A stretch of DNA of 12,983 nt from an uncultured Bacillota bacterium (GTDB lineage: Bacteria > Bacillota_I > Bacilli_A > RF39 > UBA660), in NCBI GenBank assembly GCA_947176475.1, contig CAMWQX010000008.1:1-12983 (forward strand), in the 5' to 3' direction. A program made the position numbers and the translations under genes. The notes beneath the pieces were generated by a model, which saw only the letters and a list, made by a program, of their open reading frames with translations, searched no databases and was not told where the DNA came from. Numbering within the stretch: the stretch's first letter is position 1; the number at the start of each line of letters is the position of its first letter. Below are positions 12,184 through 12,983 of the stretch, piece by piece.

Positions 12184-12983
12184 ATGGAAGAAAAAATATT
12201 AATAAAGACGAGTAGTAAGAACAATTTACTAGATGCTTTAATCTACTTTATGGAAACGGAAAAAATGGATTATGTCATAAGTGATAATTTAAATGAACCA
12301 GATATCACAAGTGTTATCTATATTGATGATGGATGTGAAGAAGTAAAAACAGATGTTCCAATCATCTTCATAAGTGGAAAAAAACACATAGTTAAGACTT
12401 CAAGTACATCTATCAATTATATTATTACTAATCTTATCAATGAAAGTGTAGAATACACCGAAATTCAAAAAGAATACTTATGTAAGAAGGGCATATATAA
12501 TATCTTCTTACATAATGTCAGTGAACTTTTAAAAAATGATTATAACTATAATGGCATTATTATTGATTTAACGGAGATAAAAACAGCACCATATAACTGG
12601 GTATTCAATTTTGATTCCATAGCTGAAACTTATGCTTGGTTGTCTAAGATGAATAAAATGCAATCAGATAATTTTGTGCGAAAAACAGTTAATTTCTATG
12701 ATGATAAAATTTATAATGATTCTATTAAAGAAATCAATTATCTAACGGATAAGATAATTGATATTAAAGATAAAAAGAAATCTATTGATATCTTTATTCT
12801 TAATGCTGATGAACTTGCTAAAATGAAAAGTAATTATTTCTTTAAAGTATTACTTCAAAACATCTCCGAAAGCTATCAACTATATTTAATTGACAAAGAT
12901 GAATTTAAAGAAAAAGAACCAAATATTTATAGAGCCTTCTTAGACGGTATGACTATTTATGAAGACTGTATATATCGTGATAC
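12184..12983 (+). CDS. Hypothetical protein, 3' end cut by window
   Basis: An open frame of 266 codons from the ATG at 12184 to the window end with no stop. GGGAGAG is 6 nt upstream, and an extended -10 promoter sits just before it. The competing ATG at 12179 hits a stop after seven codons. The product starts MEEKILIKTSSKNNLLDALI. It is rich in I, N, D, K and Y, and has no signal peptide, no membrane segment and no motif I can name. The first 90 residues have short alternating hydrophobic stretches (VIYIDD, PIIFISG) like an alpha/beta domain. Residues 95-170 and the end (IYRAFLDGMTIYEDCIYRD) also look folded and soluble. I assign no function. Codon use and base composition match the neighbours. 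It is divergent from the PP-loop gene and shares its control region. Confidence 0.8.
   Translation, partial: MEEKILIKTSSKNNLLDALIYFMETEKMDYVISDNLNEPDITSVIYIDDGCEEVKTDVPIIFISGKKHIVKTSSTSINYIITNLINESVEYTEIQKEYLCKKGIYNIFLHNVSELLKNDYNYNGIIIDLTEIKTAPYNWVFNFDSIAETYAWLSKMNKMQSDNFVRKTVNFYDDKIYNDSIKEINYLTDKIIDIKDKKKSIDIFILNADELAKMKSNYFFKVLLQNISESYQLYLIDKDEFKEKEPNIYRAFLDGMTIYEDCIYRD

Noticed and set aside
1..12983. Mycoplasma-type code with TGA as tryptophan, suggested by the low GC
   Set aside because: Tryptophans in the conserved proteins are TGG, and TGA serves as the natural stop of the first acyltransferase and of the MerR-type gene.
1..12983. Mobile element, phage, toxin-antitoxin, CRISPR or tRNA/rRNA content
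   Set aside because: No transposase, integrase, repeat-spacer array, cloverleaf or rRNA-like stretch was found, and base composition is even across the window.

Overview
The window is AT-rich, compactly packed bacterial chromosome. Strong AGGAGG-type ribosome binding sites, a CIRCE operator and the gene repertoire point to a low-GC Bacillota lineage (Bacilli, Erysipelotrichia or an Acholeplasma/RF39-like group; the exact lineage is my guess). Tryptophan is encoded by TGG and two genes stop at TGA, so this is the standard bacterial code and not the Mycoplasma/Spiroplasma code. There are twelve protein genes, two of them cut by the window edges. I see no tRNA, rRNA, CRISPR array, transposase or phage gene, and no gene-free stretch longer than about 180 bases.

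Layout. (1) 1-2878, plus strand: a tight three-gene operon of a PlsC-type acyltransferase (5' end missing), an AMP-forming fatty acyl ligase and a second PlsC-type acyltransferase, closed by a terminator. Together they could activate free fatty acids and esterify them onto lysophospholipids or glycerol-phosphate. (2) 2939-4965, plus: htpG (bacterial Hsp90) alone behind a promoter whose -35 box lies inside a CIRCE element, so HrcA repression is expected. (3) 4974-5955, plus: a DUF1848 protein with a C-terminal radical-SAM-like cysteine cluster, ending in a bidirectional terminator shared with the convergent gene. (4) 5941-8941: a minus-strand protein with a transglutaminase-like Cys-His-Asp triad, a divergent membrane-anchored protein with a lipocalin-like tail, and a second protein with a Cys-His-Asp triad. 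(5) 8947-9933: a DnaQ/PolC-type DEDDh exonuclease fused to a BRCT domain. (6) 9942-10945: a membrane-anchored MerR regulator overlapping a YbjQ-family gene, behind a promoter with the long 19-bp spacer typical of MerR targets. (7) 10951-12983: a minus-strand PP-loop ATPase of unknown substrate and a divergent gene of unknown function that runs off the window. Their divergent promoters sit in a perfect 12-bp inverted repeat.

Most intergenic gaps follow one plan: a hairpin terminator, then an extended -10 promoter (TGNTATAAT) with little or no -35, a short leader, then the next gene. Apart from the lipid operon and the merR-ybjQ pair, the genes look like single transcription units. I found nothing that clearly amounts to a new multi-gene system. 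The best leads are the acyltransferase-ligase-acyltransferase operon, CIRCE control of htpG, the membrane MerR-YbjQ pair, the cysteine-triad proteins and the uncharacterised PP-loop enzyme.
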